Shown: in pieces, positions 35,054 through 44,827 of the stretch
How the letters are laid out: each line of letters opens with the position of its first letter
Numbering within the stretch: position 1 is the stretch's first letter
Assembly: GCF_029910655.1 (NCBI RefSeq)
Contig: NZ_CP123897.1
Span: forward strand, 3,089,547-3,153,546
Direction of reading: 5' to 3'
From: Methylomonas sp. UP202
Lineage (GTDB): Bacteria > Pseudomonadota > Gammaproteobacteria > Methylococcales > Methylomonadaceae
Length of the DNA stretch: 64,000 nucleotides
Made by a program: the position numbers and the translations under genes
The notes under the pieces: model-generated
What the model was told of the DNA's origin: nothing
Databases searched by the model: none
The model's input: only the letters and a program-made list of their open reading frames with translations

Positions 35054-36238
35054 TTAGGCGGTCAATTCGGCAATGATGTCGTTAGCGACTTGCCTTGCTT
35101 GACTGTCGGCCCGCAGGATCAGTTCCAAACTATCGGCGCTGTCCGCTTGAAACCTCGCCATGCCGCGCTCGATAACTTTGGCGATATCGGTGAACTTGAT
35201 TCTTTCGTTCAAGAACGCGTCGACCGCGACTTCGTTGGCAGCATTCAACACGGTCGGCATGATACCGCCGGCCTTGATCGCTTCGTAAGCCAGGCGTAGG
35301 CAGGGGAAGCGGTTTAAATCGGGCTGTTCGAAGTCCATGTGCTTAACCTCGAAGATATTCAGCGGCGCGACGCCGGAATCGAAGCGTTCCGGCCACGCCA
35401 TCGCGTAGGCGATCGGCGTACGCATGTCCGGGTTGCCCATTTGCGCCAATACCGAACCGTCGACGTAATCGACCATCGAATGGATGATGCTTTGCGGATG
35501 TATTACGACTTGGATCGCATCCGGGTCCATGTTAAACAACAAACAAGCTTCGATCAGCTCCAGCCCTTTATTCATCATCGTCGCCGAATCGACCGAGATT
35601 TTCCGGCCCATATCCCATTTGGGATGCGCTACCGCCTGTTCGGGCGTGACGGCATCCAGATCGGCGATCGGCGTTTGCCGAAACGGACCGCCGGACGCGG
35701 TCAACAAAATACGCCGGGCTTGCTTGGCGGTATGCCCGGTCGTGTAACCGGCCGGCATGCATTGAAAAATGGCGTTATGTTCGCTATCGATCGGCAACAG
35801 CGTCGCACCGGAGTCGGCGATCGCTTGCATAAAAATCTGCCCGGACATCACCAAGGCTTCCTTGTTCGCCAATAACACGGTTTTTCCGGCCTTGGCGGCC
35901 GCCAGCGTCGGCAACAAACCGGCCGCGCCGACGATCGCGGCCATGACCGCGTTGACGCTATCCAGCGTTGCCACGGTTTCCAGCGCCTCGGCGCCGGCCA
36001 GCACGGTAATGTCGGCGATCGGCGACCCGGCGATTTTGGCTTTAAACGCGTCGGCATTGGCCGGGTTGGCGACGACCGCGTAATCAGGCTTATGCACCAG
36101 ACATTGCTGATACAGTGCTTCGATGTTGCCGTTGGCGGTCAGCGCGACGACGCGATATTGATCGGAATGCCGCGCGACGACATCCAGCGTGCTGACGCCA
36201 ATAGAACCGGTCGCGCCCAGTATGCAAATACCTTTCAT
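35054..36238 (-). CDS. dxr: 1-deoxy-D-xylulose 5-phosphate reductoisomerase
   Basis: A 394-residue enzyme that converts DXP to MEP with NADPH, the committed step of non-mevalonate isoprenoid synthesis. The N-terminus has the dinucleotide-binding [13 protein letters not shown] (8-20). Metal and substrate motifs are present: [43 protein letters not shown]. The start overlaps the cdsA stop by four bases. It lies in the same operon as uppS, which uses isoprenoid products. Confidence 0.95.
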   Translation of the reverse strand: MKGICILGATGSIGVSTLDVVARHSDQYRVVALTANGNIEALYQQCLVHKPDYAVVANPANADAFKAKIAGSPIADITVLAGAEALETVATLDSVNAVMAAIVGAAGLLPTLAAAKAGKTVLLANKEALVMSGQIFMQAIADSGATLLPIDSEHNAIFQCMPAGYTTGHTAKQARRILLTASGGPFRQTPIADLDAVTPEQAVAHPKWDMGRKISVDSATMMNKGLELIEACLLFNMDPDAIQVVIHPQSIIHSMVDYVDGSVLAQMGNPDMRTPIAYAMAWPERFDSGVAPLNIFEVKHMDFEQPDLNRFPCLRLAYEAIKAGGIMPTVLNAANEVAVDAFLNERIKFTDIAKVIERGMARFQADSADSLELILRADSQARQVANDIIAELTA

Positions 36239-37158
36239 GAGTAAAAAATCCGGCCGATCAATAAAATACCCGCATAGAAGAACGGTGTCGCGGCGACGAT
36301 GCTGTCTATCCGGTCGAGCACGCCACCGTGGCCCGGCAACAAGCTGCCGCTATCCTTGACGCCCTTGCGCCGTTTGACCAAACTGAAAAACAAATCGCCA
36401 TAGATCGAGATCAAAACGGTGAATACCGACAGCATCAACATATCGAAAAACACCAATTCGTCCAGGAACTGCATCATGCCTTCCTGGGCTTGCGCCGATT
36501 CGGTGGAAATGGTTTTACCGTAAATAAAGAAGCCTATTCCACAGACTACCGCCGAGACCAACGCACCGTACATGCCTTGTATGGTTTTGCCGGGGCTGAT
36601 CTCCGGCGCCAATTTGTCGGTGCCCCATTTTTTTCCGGCGAAATAAGCGGAAATATCGGCGGCCCAGATCAACAACAATAAGTAGATCACCATGCCGGAC
36701 CCGTAATAGGCGCGCAGTTTGCTCAGGAACATCCAGGCCGACATCAACACCAACCAGCCCAGGAAGGCTTGCAGGCGTGGCGAAAATTGGGCCGTCAATA
36801 GCTGCGGCCCAGTCTGGCGTATCAGCACCATGGTCAGAATCCAAAACAACACCGGCGCGAACACCAACCATTCCAACACATCGGAATAATCTTTGATTTC
36901 CGGCCACTCCATCGCTTCGCTGAGCAACTCCAGCAATTCGGTCCAATAAGTGACGCCGAACATCGGCACGAGCATTGCGCCGAAAAACAATAGCTTACGC
37001 CCCAGGCTATCGACGCCGGTCAACGCCAGCCATTCCCAAGCGGCGATAAAGGTAATGATGGCAATAAATAACGAAAACAATAGAGCCGGTAATTTGAAGA
37101 CGGCAACGATAACCAGTGCCGCCAACACCGAGGCGGTTAAAACGCGTTTCAATAACAT
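36235..37158 (-). CDS. cdsA: Phosphatidate cytidylyltransferase CdsA
   Basis: A 307-residue inner-membrane enzyme that makes CDP-diacylglycerol from phosphatidic acid and CTP. About eight transmembrane segments are evident. The C-terminal family signature is present ([25 protein letters not shown]). The 38-base gap to uppS and the four-base overlap with dxr place it in the operon. The longer cytoplasmic/periplasmic loop near 70-90 is rich in Glu and Trp, perhaps lineage-specific. Confidence 0.95.
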   Translation of the reverse strand: MLLKRVLTASVLAALVIVAVFKLPALLFSLFIAIITFIAAWEWLALTGVDSLGRKLLFFGAMLVPMFGVTYWTELLELLSEAMEWPEIKDYSDVLEWLVFAPVLFWILTMVLIRQTGPQLLTAQFSPRLQAFLGWLVLMSAWMFLSKLRAYYGSGMVIYLLLLIWAADISAYFAGKKWGTDKLAPEISPGKTIQGMYGALVSAVVCGIGFFIYGKTISTESAQAQEGMMQFLDELVFFDMLMLSVFTVLISIYGDLFFSLVKRRKGVKDSGSLLPGHGGVLDRIDSIVAATPFFYAGILLIGRIFYS

Positions 37159-37196
37159 GAGCTGATTTTCTTATACTTATGGTTATGGAAAAATCC

Positions 37197-37961
37197 TTAG
37201 CGCACTTTTTGAGCAATGACCTGCTCGCCAGTGTGCCCGAAGCGACGTTGCCTGCCCTTGAAGCTGGCGATCGCTTTATCGAGCGAGGCCTGATCGAAAT
37301 CCGGCCATAAGGCGTCGGTAAAATAAAATTCGGTATAGGCCGATTGCCACAGCAGAAAGTTGCTGATGCGCTCTTCCCCGCCGGTGCGAATAAACAAATC
37401 CGGCTCCGGCAAGCCGGCGGTCATTAGATGACTATCGACCAACTCTTCAGTCACGTCGGACACTTGAATGACGCCGGCCAAAACGTCGGCGGCTATTTTA
37501 CGCGCGGCTTGGGTAATATCCCAGCGTCCGCCGTAATTGGCGGCTATCAGCAGGGTCAAACCGGTATTCCGAGAGGTCTGCTGCTCGGCGGCGGCGATCT
37601 TTTGTTGCAGTTTCTCGGGAAAGGCGTGCTTGTCGCCGATGATTTTCAAGCGGATGTTGTTCTTGTCCAGTTTGTCGACTTCCGATTGCAGCGTCGCCAT
37701 GAACAATTCCATCAGCAAACTGACTTCGTCCTGCGGCCGGCGCCAATTCTCGCTACTGAACGCGAACAGCGAGAGCACTTCAATGTGCTGTTTCGCGCAA
37801 TATTCGACGATTTTTCTGACCGCCTTGACACCGGCGTGATGCCCCATGATTCTAGGCATCATCCGCTTCTGCGCCCAACGGCCGTTGCCGTCCATAATGA
37901 TGGCTATATGACGGGGATTACCATTATCCACGACCGTTTTTTCGTTGCTGACAGCAGTCAT
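37197..37961 (-). CDS. uppS: Undecaprenyl diphosphate synthase
   Basis: A 254-residue cis-prenyltransferase that adds eight isopentenyl units to farnesyl diphosphate to make the C55 carrier for cell-wall synthesis. The catalytic motif is HIAIIMDGNGRWA with D24. Others are FSSENWRRP and the C-terminal LFIRTGGEERISNFLLWQ with Arg ligands. A very strong ribosome binding site (GGGAGGTGA) precedes the ATG. It lies 12 bases after frr. Confidence 0.95.
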   Translation of the reverse strand: MTAVSNEKTVVDNGNPRHIAIIMDGNGRWAQKRMMPRIMGHHAGVKAVRKIVEYCAKQHIEVLSLFAFSSENWRRPQDEVSLLMELFMATLQSEVDKLDKNNIRLKIIGDKHAFPEKLQQKIAAAEQQTSRNTGLTLLIAANYGGRWDITQAARKIAADVLAGVIQVSDVTEELVDSHLMTAGLPEPDLFIRTGGEERISNFLLWQSAYTEFYFTDALWPDFDQASLDKAIASFKGRQRRFGHTGEQVIAQKVR

Positions 37962-37973
37962 TTCACCTCCCGA

Positions 37974-38531
37974 TTACATCGAAAGCAGGTCGGCTTCTTT
38001 CTCTTCAAGATGCTTTTCCACTTCCTTGATGTATTGATCGGTGAGCTTTTGAATTTTATCTTCGGCCTGACGAGCGTCATCCTCCGAAATCAGCTTTTCC
38101 TTCAACGCGTCCTTGACCGCCGCATTGGCGTCTCGACGGATGTTGCGTATCGCCACCCGTCCTTGTTCGGCTTCGTTTTTGACGATCTTCACCAGATCGC
38201 GGCGGCGTTCTTCGGTCAGGGCCGGCAACGGCAAGCGTATCACCGTACCTTGAGTGGCGGGATTCAATCCCAATCCAGACGACAATATGGCTTTTTCAAT
38301 AGCGCCGACCATGCTTTTTTCCCAGGGTACAACTTTCAGGGTACGCGCGTCTTCGACGGTAACGTTGGCCACTTGGGATAGCGGCGATTCCGAACCGTAA
38401 TAAGACACGCTGATTTGATCCAGCAGGCTGGGATGCGCCCGCCCGGTCCGAATTTTACTGAAGGCTTTCTGCAAAGCCTCTATGCTCTTCACCATTCGGC
38501 TCGCGGCATCTTGTTGAATATCGCTGATCAT
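37974..38531 (-). CDS. frr: Ribosome recycling factor
   Basis: A 185-residue protein, the usual length, that splits post-termination ribosomes together with EF-G. Family motifs are visible: [53 protein letters not shown]. It starts five bases after the pyrH stop and is followed by uppS. Co-transcribed with the translation genes upstream. Confidence 0.95.
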   Translation of the reverse strand: MISDIQQDAASRMVKSIEALQKAFSKIRTGRAHPSLLDQISVSYYGSESPLSQVANVTVEDARTLKVVPWEKSMVGAIEKAILSSGLGLNPATQGTVIRLPLPALTEERRRDLVKIVKNEAEQGRVAIRNIRRDANAAVKDALKEKLISEDDARQAEDKIQKLTDQYIKEVEKHLEEKEADLLSM

Positions 38532-38536
38532 TGTTA

Positions 38537-39256
38537 TTAATTCCTCACGATTAGAGAGCCAATGTCTTCGCCGCGCATCAGGCGCATCACCGCTCCCGGC
38601 TCAAAAACATTCATGACCCGCATGGGTAAATTGTTGTCCCGGCATAAGACCAAAGCCGTGGTATCCATCACGTTCAAACGCTGGTCTATGGCTTCGTCGT
38701 AGGTCAAACGCGGGTAAAAAACCGCATCGGCCACCTTGTTGGGATCGGCGGAATACACACCCTTGACCTTGGTCGCCTTGATCATCAAATCGGCGTCGAT
38801 TTCGATCGCGCGCAGACTGGCCGCGGTATCGGTGGTAAAAAACGGGTTGCCGGTACCGGCCGCGAAAATCGCCACCCGGCCTTTTTCAAGGTGACGCACG
38901 GCACGGCGCCGGATGTAATCCTCGCAGACCTGATTAATTTTCAACGCCGTCATCACCCGCACCGGCTGACCCAGGTATTCAAGAGCGTCCTGCATCGCCA
39001 AGGCATTGATCACGGTTGCCAACATACCCATTTGATCGCCGGTCACCCGATTCAGGGATTCCGACGCCTTTTCGCCGCCGCGCAGAATATTGCCGCCGCC
39101 AATTACCAGCCCCACTTGCACGCCGGCGTCGCATAAATCCTTCACTTCGAGGGCTAAGCGTTGGACGATATCCGGATCGATACTGCCGCCCTTCTCGCTC
39201 ATTAGGGCTTCGCCGCTCAACTTCAGCAAAATTCTTTGGCAAATCATTTGATTCAT
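38537..39256 (-). CDS. pyrH: UMP kinase
   Basis: A 239-residue hexameric UMP kinase of the amino-acid-kinase fold, which makes UDP from [14 protein letters not shown] near the N-terminus binds phosphate; [12 protein letters not shown], the [15 protein letters not shown] segment and [16 protein letters not shown] are typical. It is feedback-inhibited by UTP and activated by GTP in most bacteria. The start at 39,256 has an alternative nine bases downstream (second ATG); no strong ribosome binding site decides. It follows tsf after a 141-base gap with hairpins. Confidence 0.95.
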   Translation of the reverse strand: MNQMICQRILLKLSGEALMSEKGGSIDPDIVQRLALEVKDLCDAGVQVGLVIGGGNILRGGEKASESLNRVTGDQMGMLATVINALAMQDALEYLGQPVRVMTALKINQVCEDYIRRRAVRHLEKGRVAIFAAGTGNPFFTTDTAASLRAIEIDADLMIKATKVKGVYSADPNKVADAVFYPRLTYDEAIDQRLNVMDTTALVLCRDNNLPMRVMNVFEPGAVMRLMRGEDIGSLIVRN

Positions 39257-39310
39257 AATCGAACGTCCGTCGGGAGTTTCAGTTAAAGCAACGAATTGTA
39301 GAACATAACC

Positions 39311-39387
39311 GCGTCGAGTCTCCTCGACGCGCGAACTAAGCGTAAGTTCGGGCGGAAACCGTTCTTGGCTCGGTGCCGGTTTCCGCC
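39311..39387 (-). terminator. Tandem hairpins between tsf and pyrH
   Basis: An 11-base perfect stem, GGCGGAAACCG (39,351-39,361) with CGGTTTCCGCC (39,377-39,387), lies just after tsf on the minus strand. An eight-base stem, GCGTCGAG/CTCGACGC (39,311-39,330), follows. Neither is followed by a long T-run, so they may be partial terminators, RNA-processing sites or repeat-type palindromes that tune pyrH expression below that of tsf. Confidence 0.5.
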
Positions 39388-39397
39388 TCGGCGCGGC

Positions 39398-40282
39398 CTA
39401 GCCTCTAACTTGCGCCATAACCTCGGCCGCGAAATCTTCTTCTTTCTTCTCGATGCCTTCGCCAACTTCGAAACGAGCGAAGCGTACCGCCGAATTGCCT
39501 TTCTCTTTCAAAAGTTGGCCGACGGATTTGCTGTCGTCCTTAATAAAGGCTTGGCCTTGCAACGTGATTTCCGACAAAAACTTGTTAATGCGGCCTGAAA
39601 CCATTTTTTCCACGATGTCCGCCGGCTTACCTTTGATTTTCTCTTCTTGCTGCGCCAAGAAAATTTCTTTCTCTTTTTCAAGGGTTTCCTGTGCAACTTG
39701 ATCGGCGGAAATGCAAATCGGCTTGCTGGCGGCAACGTGCATCGCAATGTCTTTTCCCAATTCGGCATCCGCTTTTGCCAACTCGACGATAACGCCGATT
39801 TTGCTACCGTGCAGATAAGCCGCTTGACCGCCATCGGTGGTGGTGTATTTGACAAAACGGCGCACGGTGATGTTTTCGCCAATTTTGGCGATCAATGCCC
39901 GCCGGGTTTCGTCCAAGCTGACGCCCGTACTCAACAACATGGCTTGCAAATCTTCGTCGCTATTGACATTGCTGTTCAGCAAGCTGTTGACCACATCGCT
40001 GGTGAATCCGATAAAGTCTTCACCCTTGGCCACGAAATCGGTTTCGCAGTTGACGTCGGCCATCACCACGGTTTTGCCGTCTTCGGAGACTTTGACGCCG
40101 ATAATGCCTTCGGCCGCGATACGGCCGGACTTTTTATCGGCCTTGGCCAAACCTGCCTTACGCATGTTTTCGACTGCCAATTCCATATCGCCGTTGGCCT
40201 CGACCAGGGCCTTCTTGCATTCCATCATGCCGGAACCGGTACGCTCACGCAGTTCCTTGACCATCGCCGCACTTATACTCAT
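39398..40282 (-). CDS. tsf: Translation elongation factor Ts
   Basis: A 294-residue guanine-nucleotide exchange factor for EF-Tu. The N-terminal UBA-like domain (VKELRERTGSGMMECKKALVEANGD) and the TDFVAK motif that contacts EF-Tu are intact. GAGGA precedes the ATG at 40,282. It is separated from rpsB by a terminator-like hairpin, as in other gammaproteobacteria. Confidence 0.95.
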   Translation of the reverse strand: MSISAAMVKELRERTGSGMMECKKALVEANGDMELAVENMRKAGLAKADKKSGRIAAEGIIGVKVSEDGKTVVMADVNCETDFVAKGEDFIGFTSDVVNSLLNSNVNSDEDLQAMLLSTGVSLDETRRALIAKIGENITVRRFVKYTTTDGGQAAYLHGSKIGVIVELAKADAELGKDIAMHVAASKPICISADQVAQETLEKEKEIFLAQQEEKIKGKPADIVEKMVSGRINKFLSEITLQGQAFIKDDSKSVGQLLKEKGNSAVRFARFEVGEGIEKKEEDFAAEVMAQVRG

Positions 40283-40311
40283 CGTTATTTCCTCAAGTTT
40301 ATTAACTAAAA

Positions 40312-40335
40312 AAACGCCTCACTAAGGAGGCGTTT
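40312..40335 (-). terminator. Rho-independent terminator/attenuator between rpsB and tsf
   Basis: On the minus strand a nine-base stem (AAACGCCTC with GAGGCGTTT) with a six-base loop is followed by a run of six T. This is a good intrinsic terminator. Partial read-through would let tsf be expressed at a different level from rpsB. Confidence 0.75.
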
Positions 40336-40413
40336 AAAAGACATACGGTACCGGACGCAAATCAAGCACCCGGGAGGGTCCGGCGACAGGGCCGGACACT
40401 ATCGAAAGTTTGC

Positions 40414-41157
40414 TTACGCTTCCGCTACGACTTCTTCGACGAAGTCGTCGGACTTGCCGCCGGCATCCATCCGCAAGGCTTTAGCTTCCAAAATCGCCGC
40501 GGCCGCACTTTGGCAATACAAGGTAACGGCGCGTATCGAATCGTCATTACCGGGAATGACGTAATCAATGTTGTCTGGAGAGTTGTTCGAATCGACAACG
40601 CCAACCACGGGAATGCCCAATTTCTTGGCTTCCATAATGGCATTTTTTTCGTATCCGACATCCAAAACGAAAATCGCATCGGGTATGCCGCGCATATCCT
40701 TAATACCGCCCAAGCTACGCTCCAGTTTATCCAGCTCGCGCTCCATGCCCAGGGCTTCTTTTTTGCTGAAGCGTTGATACAGTGTGCCGTCGGCTTTCAT
40801 CGCTTCCAGTTCCTTCAAGCGATTGATCGATTTCTTAATGGTCTTGAAGTTGGTCAACATGCCGCCCAACCACCGATGGTTGACATAAGGCATGCCGCAA
40901 CGCGCCGCTTCTTCAGCCACGACTTTACGGGCAGCTTTTTTGGTACCCACGAACAATATGGTACCTTTATTAGCGGTCATTTGACCTAAATAGTTCATCG
41001 CATCGTTGAACAACGGCAAGGTGTGTTCCAGATTGATGATATGAATTTTGTTACGAGCTCCAAACAAATATGAAGCCATTTTGGGGTTCCAGTAACGGGT
41101 TTGGTGACCGAAGTGCACACCCGCTTCCAGCATTTGACGCATTGACACTGCTGCCAT
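40414..41157 (-). CDS. rpsB: 30S ribosomal protein S2
   Basis: A 247-residue S2. The N-terminus [22 protein letters not shown] is the family signature; [16 protein letters not shown] and [33 protein letters not shown] follow. AGGAG precedes the ATG. First gene of the rpsB-to-rseP block, divergent from map. A probable promoter and structured leader lie upstream. Confidence 0.95.
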   Translation of the reverse strand: MAAVSMRQMLEAGVHFGHQTRYWNPKMASYLFGARNKIHIINLEHTLPLFNDAMNYLGQMTANKGTILFVGTKKAARKVVAEEAARCGMPYVNHRWLGGMLTNFKTIKKSINRLKELEAMKADGTLYQRFSKKEALGMERELDKLERSLGGIKDMRGIPDAIFVLDVGYEKNAIMEAKKLGIPVVGVVDSNNSPDNIDYVIPGNDDSIRAVTLYCQSAAAAILEAKALRMDAGGKSDDFVEEVVAEA

Positions 41158-41294
41158 TTACTTCTCCTAAAATTGCCGAATAATTCGGCGTTGGGTTACG
41201 CCTCCACTGATCCCGACCGGTGACCCGACTTTTCTAAAAAGGCGAGCACCCCACCGATCGTGTCGATAAGTGTGAGTATTGGTTACTTGGTGAA
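41158..41294 (-). promoter_or_regulatory. rpsB mRNA leader, candidate S2 autoregulatory element
   Basis: The leader is about 137 bases. On the minus strand it includes GGTGGGGTGCTCGCC, a GGGTCACCGGTCGGGATC block and, just before the ribosome binding site, the hairpin GCCGAA-TTA-TTCGGC. Gammaproteobacterial rpsB leaders carry a conserved structure (Rfam t44 type) through which S2 represses its own operon. The match here is judged from memory and position. Confidence 0.45.
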
Positions 41295-41300
41295 CTTACC

Positions 41301-41329
41301 TTTATACCATGATCGCGTTTTCCCAACAA
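41301..41329 (-). promoter_or_regulatory. Probable sigma-70 promoter of rpsB
   Basis: Read on the minus strand: TTGTTG (41,324-41,329) as -35, a 17-base spacer, and TATAAA (41,301-41,306) as -10. Transcription would start near 41,294. Spacing is ideal and the location upstream of a conserved leader supports it. Confidence 0.6.
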
Positions 41330-41421
41330 GCTTAAACCTGCTAGACTGCGCTGCCTTAGCGGCGCACTCCGCGATGCGATCCGGCGCAGCTCCTTGTTTT
41401 TTCAACCATTACAACCCTCGA

Positions 41422-42186
41422 ATGACTATCAGCATTAAGAACGCCGACGAAATCGCCAAAATGCGCGTGGCCGGAAAATTAGCCGCCGAAGTACTGGAAA
41501 TGATTGCACCGCATGTCGTTGCCGGCGTGACCACCGAAGCGCTCGATAAAATTTGCCATGATTACATCGTGGACGTTCAACACGCCGTACCGGCACCACT
41601 GAATTATCGCGGCTTTCCGAAATCGATCTGCACGTCGGTCAATCACCAAATCTGCCACGGCATTCCGAGCGAAAAGAAACTAAAAAACGGTGACATCGTC
41701 AATGTCGATATCACGGTCATCAAGGATGGCTACCATGGCGACACCAGCAAAATGTTTTGCATCGGCGATGTCAGCCCGCACGCCAAGCGCCTGGTGGACG
41801 TCACGCGCGAATGCCTGATGCTGGGAATTGCCGAAGTCCGCCCCGGCAAGCATTTTGGAGACATTGGGCTTTCGATTCAAAAACATGCGGAGGCCCATCG
41901 TTATTCGGTGGTCAGAGAGTTCTGCGGGCACGGCATCGGCAAACAATTTCACGAAGAACCCCACGTCATGCATTTCGGTAAGCAGGGCGAAGGTGCGATG
42001 TTCGAGCCAGGCATGATTTTCACGATAGAGCCGATGATCAACCTCGGCAAGCGCCACATGAAAATCCTCGGTGACGGCTGGACCGCAGTCACCAAGGATC
42101 ACAGCCTTTCAGCACAATGGGAACACACGATTCTGGTCACCGAAACCGGCCACGAAATACTCACCCTGAGGCAAGAGGAGCTGTGA
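41422..42186 (+). CDS. map: Methionine aminopeptidase, type I
   Basis: A 254-residue enzyme that removes the initiator Met. The pita-bread fold motifs are intact: VNHQICHGIPSEKKL, NVDITVIKDGYHGDTSKMF with two metal-binding Asp, GHGIGKQFHEEPHV with metal-binding His, and IFTIEPMI with Glu. The start at 41,422 matches the usual N-terminus (TISIKNADEIAKMRVAGKLAAEVL); the open frame upstream to 41,260 crosses the rpsB promoter. It is followed by glnD, as in many gammaproteobacteria. Confidence 0.95.
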   Translation: MTISIKNADEIAKMRVAGKLAAEVLEMIAPHVVAGVTTEALDKICHDYIVDVQHAVPAPLNYRGFPKSICTSVNHQICHGIPSEKKLKNGDIVNVDITVIKDGYHGDTSKMFCIGDVSPHAKRLVDVTRECLMLGIAEVRPGKHFGDIGLSIQKHAEAHRYSVVREFCGHGIGKQFHEEPHVMHFGKQGEGAMFEPGMIFTIEPMINLGKRHMKILGDGWTAVTKDHSLSAQWEHTILVTETGHEILTLRQEEL

Positions 42187-42191
42187 AAGGC

Positions 42192-44822
42192 ATGTGGTTT
42201 TCCGAAAACGACTTTCTGAGTTGTTTCGGCGAAGAGAATCCGGTTGCCTCGTTCAAAAGCGCCATCGCCAAGGAAAACGCACATTTAAAGCTTCGCTTCA
42301 ATCCCGATAAAGCAACCACCGGACTACTGACCGAGAAAGCCCATTTTATCGACAACTTGCTGCAAGCCTGCTGGAAGCACTTCATGGGAGCTTGCGATAC
42401 TCACCACGGCTTGGTGGCGACCGGCGGTTACGGGCGCGGCGAACTGTTCCCCTACTCAGACATCGATATATTGGTACTACTGGACCCTGCTTGTGCCGAA
42501 GATTATCGGGAAGCCGTCGCCGGGTTTGCCAACTTCCTTTGGGACATTGGCCTAAAACCCGGACTAAGCACCCGCAGCGTTGCCGAATGTCTACAAGCCG
42601 CGGCAGCCGACCAAACCGTGTTTACCAGCTTGCTGGAGATGCGTCTGATCGCCGGCAGCACAACGTTATTCGAAACCTTGAAACAGCAAGTAAATTCCGA
42701 CACGCTCTGGCCGTCCGAAAAATTCTTTCCGGCCAAACTCAGCGAACAAGAACGCCGCTACGCCAAGTTTCACGACACCGCTTACAATCTTGAACCCAAC
42801 ATCAAGGAAGGCCCCGGAGGCCTGCGGGATCTGCAAGTCATCAGTTGGGTATTCAAACACCACTACAAAGCCGCGTCGCTACGCGAACTCATCAAATACG
42901 GCTTTCTACCCAAATCCGAATACGACAATCTGATCACTGCCCGCGACATACTCTGGCGTTTGCGATTTGCGCTGCACAACCTGACCGGCCGCTGCGAAGA
43001 CCGTTTGCTGTTCGATTATCAACGCGAGCTCGCCGCCCAACTCGGCTATTTCGACGCGAACGACCAGCCGGATGTCGAGCAATTCATGCAATTTTTCTTC
43101 AAGACCGTCGTCGATATCGAGCGACTCAACGAAATGCTGTTGCAATTGCTCAACGAAAAACTGATCAGCAACAAGGAAAGCTTGAATCCGATCCCCATTA
43201 CCGCGAATTTTTCGTCGATCGACGGCTACCTGGAGGCCTCCAACAAAGATGTTTTTCAAAAACAACCGCTGGCGTTACTGGAAATATTCTTGATTTTGCA
43301 ACAATCGCCGTCGCTAAAAGGTATCCGCGCCAGTACGATACGGTTAATCCGAAAAAGCTTGCCCTTGATCGACGAAGAATTCCGGCAAAACAAGCGCGCC
43401 AACCGTTTGTTTATGGACATACTGCGACAACCGCGCGGTATCACCCACCAGCTCAAGCGTATGAACCGCTATGGGATCCTGGCGGCCTACTTGCCGGACT
43501 TCGCCAATATTGTTGCCCGCATGCAGTACGACTTGTTTCATATCTACACGGTCGACGAGCATACGCTGTTCGTGATTCGTAACCTGCGCCGCTTTTCGCT
43601 GGCCAAGCACAACAAGGAATTACCGTTTTGCAACAATATTTTCCTGCTGATTTCCAAGCCGGAAATTTTGTATATCGCCGCGTTGTTTCACGACATCGCC
43701 AAAGGTCGCGGCGGAGACCATTCGACATTGGGCGAAACCATCGCCCGCCAGTTTTGCCAACAGCACGAGCTGCCCAGCTCAGACACCAAGATCATCACTT
43801 GGCTGGTTCGCAACCACTTGCTGATGTCCATGACCGCGCAGCGCAAGGACATCAGCGATCCCGACATCATTCACGACTTCGCGCTGCATGTCGGCAGCAT
43901 CGAATATCTGAACTACCTGTATCTGCTGACGGTGGCCGACATTAGGGCGACCAATCCCAGCCTTTGGAATGCCTGGAAAGACGCGTTACTAAAAGAACTG
44001 TATATTTCGACACATCAGGCGCTGCATCGCGGTCTGCTTAATCCGATGGCCAGATCGGAACGCCTCGAGGAAAACCGCAAGGAAGCCCGAGAGGAATTGA
44101 TAAAGCTCGGTTTATCGCCGACATCGATAGAACGTTCTTGGCAACACGTCAGCGACGATTATTTTTTACGATACTCCGGCGACGAAATCGCTTGGCATAC
44201 GGTCGCGATTGCCGCCTGCCACGACCACGAATTGCCCCTGGTGCTGTTGCGCCCGCAAACCCTGCGCGGCAGCGCGGAAATCTTCGTGTACGCCCGCAAC
44301 GAAGTTCAGATTTTTTCGATCTGCACCGCGACGCTCGATCAATTAGGCCTCACCATCCTCGACGCGCGGATCATCACAACCGCCGACCAATACGTCCTGA
44401 ACAGCTTTCAAGTCCTGGAACAGTCCGGCAAACCGATTACCGATTTGCACCGGGAGGTGCATATCTGCACATCATTACGTCACGGACTGCTAACCAAGAC
44501 CGTCAAATCATCTAAAAACATCCACAAGCAATCGCGGCAAGCCAAGCACTTCCCAATCAAAACCACGCTGACCTATCTGGAAAATCCGTCGCATAAGCAT
44601 ACGATACTGGAATTGGTGACAACCGACAGAGCCGGTTTGTTGTCGACGATCGGCCGCGCCTTTACCGAACAAAACATCCAGCTGCACGACGCGAAAATCA
44701 CCACAATAGGCAGCCGAGCCGAGGATATGTTTTACATTAGCGCACTGGACGGCACGCCCATTACCGATCAGCACCAGCGACAAGCGTTGCGCGATACCAT
44801 ACTGCAACTACTGAGCGGCTAA
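42192..44822 (+). CDS. glnD: PII uridylyltransferase/uridylyl-removing enzyme
   Basis: An 876-residue bifunctional nitrogen sensor that uridylylates PII when glutamine is low and de-uridylylates it when high. The nucleotidyltransferase site is GGYGRGELFPYSDIDILVLL; the HD domain has HDIAKGRGGDHS; two ACT domains at the C-terminus (LPLVLLRPQT ... and HTILELVTTDRAGLLSTIGRAF) sense glutamine. The ATG at 42,192 has AGGAG 11 bases upstream; a GTG at 42,183 overlaps the map stop and is the alternative. It works with GltB (46,318) in nitrogen assimilation. Confidence 0.95.
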   Translation: MWFSENDFLSCFGEENPVASFKSAIAKENAHLKLRFNPDKATTGLLTEKAHFIDNLLQACWKHFMGACDTHHGLVATGGYGRGELFPYSDIDILVLLDPACAEDYREAVAGFANFLWDIGLKPGLSTRSVAECLQAAAADQTVFTSLLEMRLIAGSTTLFETLKQQVNSDTLWPSEKFFPAKLSEQERRYAKFHDTAYNLEPNIKEGPGGLRDLQVISWVFKHHYKAASLRELIKYGFLPKSEYDNLITARDILWRLRFALHNLTGRCEDRLLFDYQRELAAQLGYFDANDQPDVEQFMQFFFKTVVDIERLNEMLLQLLNEKLISNKESLNPIPITANFSSIDGYLEASNKDVFQKQPLALLEIFLILQQSPSLKGIRASTIRLIRKSLPLIDEEFRQNKRANRLFMDILRQPRGITHQLKRMNRYGILAAYLPDFANIVARMQYDLFHIYTVDEHTLFVIRNLRRFSLAKHNKELPFCNNIFLLISKPEILYIAALFHDIAKGRGGDHSTLGETIARQFCQQHELPSSDTKIITWLVRNHLLMSMTAQRKDISDPDIIHDFALHVGSIEYLNYLYLLTVADIRATNPSLWNAWKDALLKELYISTHQALHRGLLNPMARSERLEENRKEAREELIKLGLSPTSIERSWQHVSDDYFLRYSGDEIAWHTVAIAACHDHELPLVLLRPQTLRGSAEIFVYARNEVQIFSICTATLDQLGLTILDARIITTADQYVLNSFQVLEQSGKPITDLHREVHICTSLRHGLLTKTVKSSKNIHKQSRQAKHFPIKTTLTYLENPSHKHTILELVTTDRAGLLSTIGRAFTEQNIQLHDAKITTIGSRAEDMFYISALDGTPITDQHQRQALRDTILQLLSG

Positions 44823-44827
44823 ATGCG

